A stretch of 64,000 nucleotides of DNA, taken from Megalopta genalis. Its lineage: Eukaryota; Arthropoda; Insecta; Hymenoptera; Halictidae. The stretch is from assembly GCF_051020955.1 (NCBI RefSeq), contig NW_027476688.1, positions 20,001 through 84,000 of the forward strand, read 5' to 3'. The stretch's first letter is position 1. Each line of letters opens with the position of its first letter. The notes under the pieces were generated by a model, which saw nothing but the letters and a program-made list of their open reading frames with translations, did no database searches and had not been told where the DNA came from. The translations under genes and the position numbers were made by a program. Positions 63,842-64,000 of the stretch are shown here, in pieces.

Positions 63842-64000
63842 TAATGATAGGATTTTTCAGAAAATTGAAAAAACCGTAAAATGTCAAGAGTAAAGTGCCC
63901 TTATTTTAAACAATGTATCGTTCTAAATGCTTAATCCCTATGTAAAAAAGTTATTTTAGCAGGAATATGTTATTGAAAAAAATTAGAAAAATTTATTTTA
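63842..64000 (+). repeat. Partial satellite unit at window edge
   Basis: Subunit a and the first 17 bases of b of another unit. It has TTATTTTAGC, but the sequence ends before the A/B-specific module, so its type cannot be decided. The array evidently continues beyond the window. Confidence 0.9.

Larger units (their letters stand above)
24615..64000 (+). repeat. Satellite array, right arm (A/B higher-order units)
   Basis: The same satellite resumes directly after the retroelement and runs to the window edge. Type A units start at 25452, 26996, 28540, 29562, 30584, 31084, 31584, 32606, 33106, 34128, 37760, 38782, 39804, 41870, 43414 (790 bp), 48235 (790 bp), 52012, 53556, 55767, 58210, 59232, 60254, 60754 and 62298. 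The rest is type B, beginning with the remainder of the split unit (to 24929) and a full unit at 24930. B units occur in runs of up to eight (44204-48234, the first shortened). Short B units (377 bp) start at 44204, 49025 and 57311; a long one (667 bp) starts at 55100. A partial unit begins at 63842. No gene is seen. A/B order is irregular but contains repeated ordered strings. Confidence 0.97.

Noticed and set aside
1..64000. CRISPR-like array (regular repeats with spacers)
   Set aside because: Units are tandem with no unique spacers, there are no cas genes, and the context is eukaryotic.

Overview
Nearly all of this window is one tandem satellite-DNA array, read in one orientation from end to end and broken once by a GC-rich, 5'-truncated non-LTR retrotransposon. 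I see no host protein gene, tRNA, rRNA or CRISPR. The long homogeneous satellite, the poly(A)-tailed retroelement with a target-site duplication, and the R1/TRAS/SART-like reverse transcriptase suggest a eukaryote. An arthropod, probably an insect, is most likely because that clade is largely arthropod. The species cannot be named from the sequence, and a centromeric or pericentromeric location is inference only.

Layout. Positions 1-21191 hold satellite; 21192-24614 the retrotransposon insertion; 24615-64000 satellite up to the window edge. The satellite is built from two interspersed higher-order units. Type A is 500 bp (37 copies) and type B is 522 bp (80 copies, one of them split by the retroelement); a partial unit closes the window. 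Each unit has three related subunits: a (142 bp), b (213 bp in A, 235 bp in B) and c (145 bp). Subunit b carries a CpG-rich module that differs between A and B, while the rest is AT-rich. A block containing CGTTCTAAATGCTTAATCCC recurs in all three subunits, spaced 145, 145 and 210 or 232 bp. Some units have lost or gained a 145-bp c subunit, with b/c or a/c hybrid junctions. Ordered strings of variant units recur, including a roughly 4.8-kb tandem duplication at 43414-52011 and a 2,022-bp one at 29562-33605.

The retrotransposon lies in a B-specific segment, flanked by a perfect 13-bp duplication (GACGCGCTATGAT) and ending in a 40-nt poly(A). It keeps an uninterrupted ORF2 from the middle of the AP endonuclease domain through reverse transcriptase to a C-terminal CCHC motif, followed by a 387-bp 3' UTR made of successive hairpins. 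It lacks the 5' UTR, ORF1 and the start of the endonuclease, so it is a dead-on-arrival copy, but its intact frame and perfect duplication suggest a recent insertion.

The main interest is the two-unit satellite, the phased conserved box, the visible scars of unequal exchange, and whether the retroelement family prefers this satellite as a target. I did not find a convincing new gene system.
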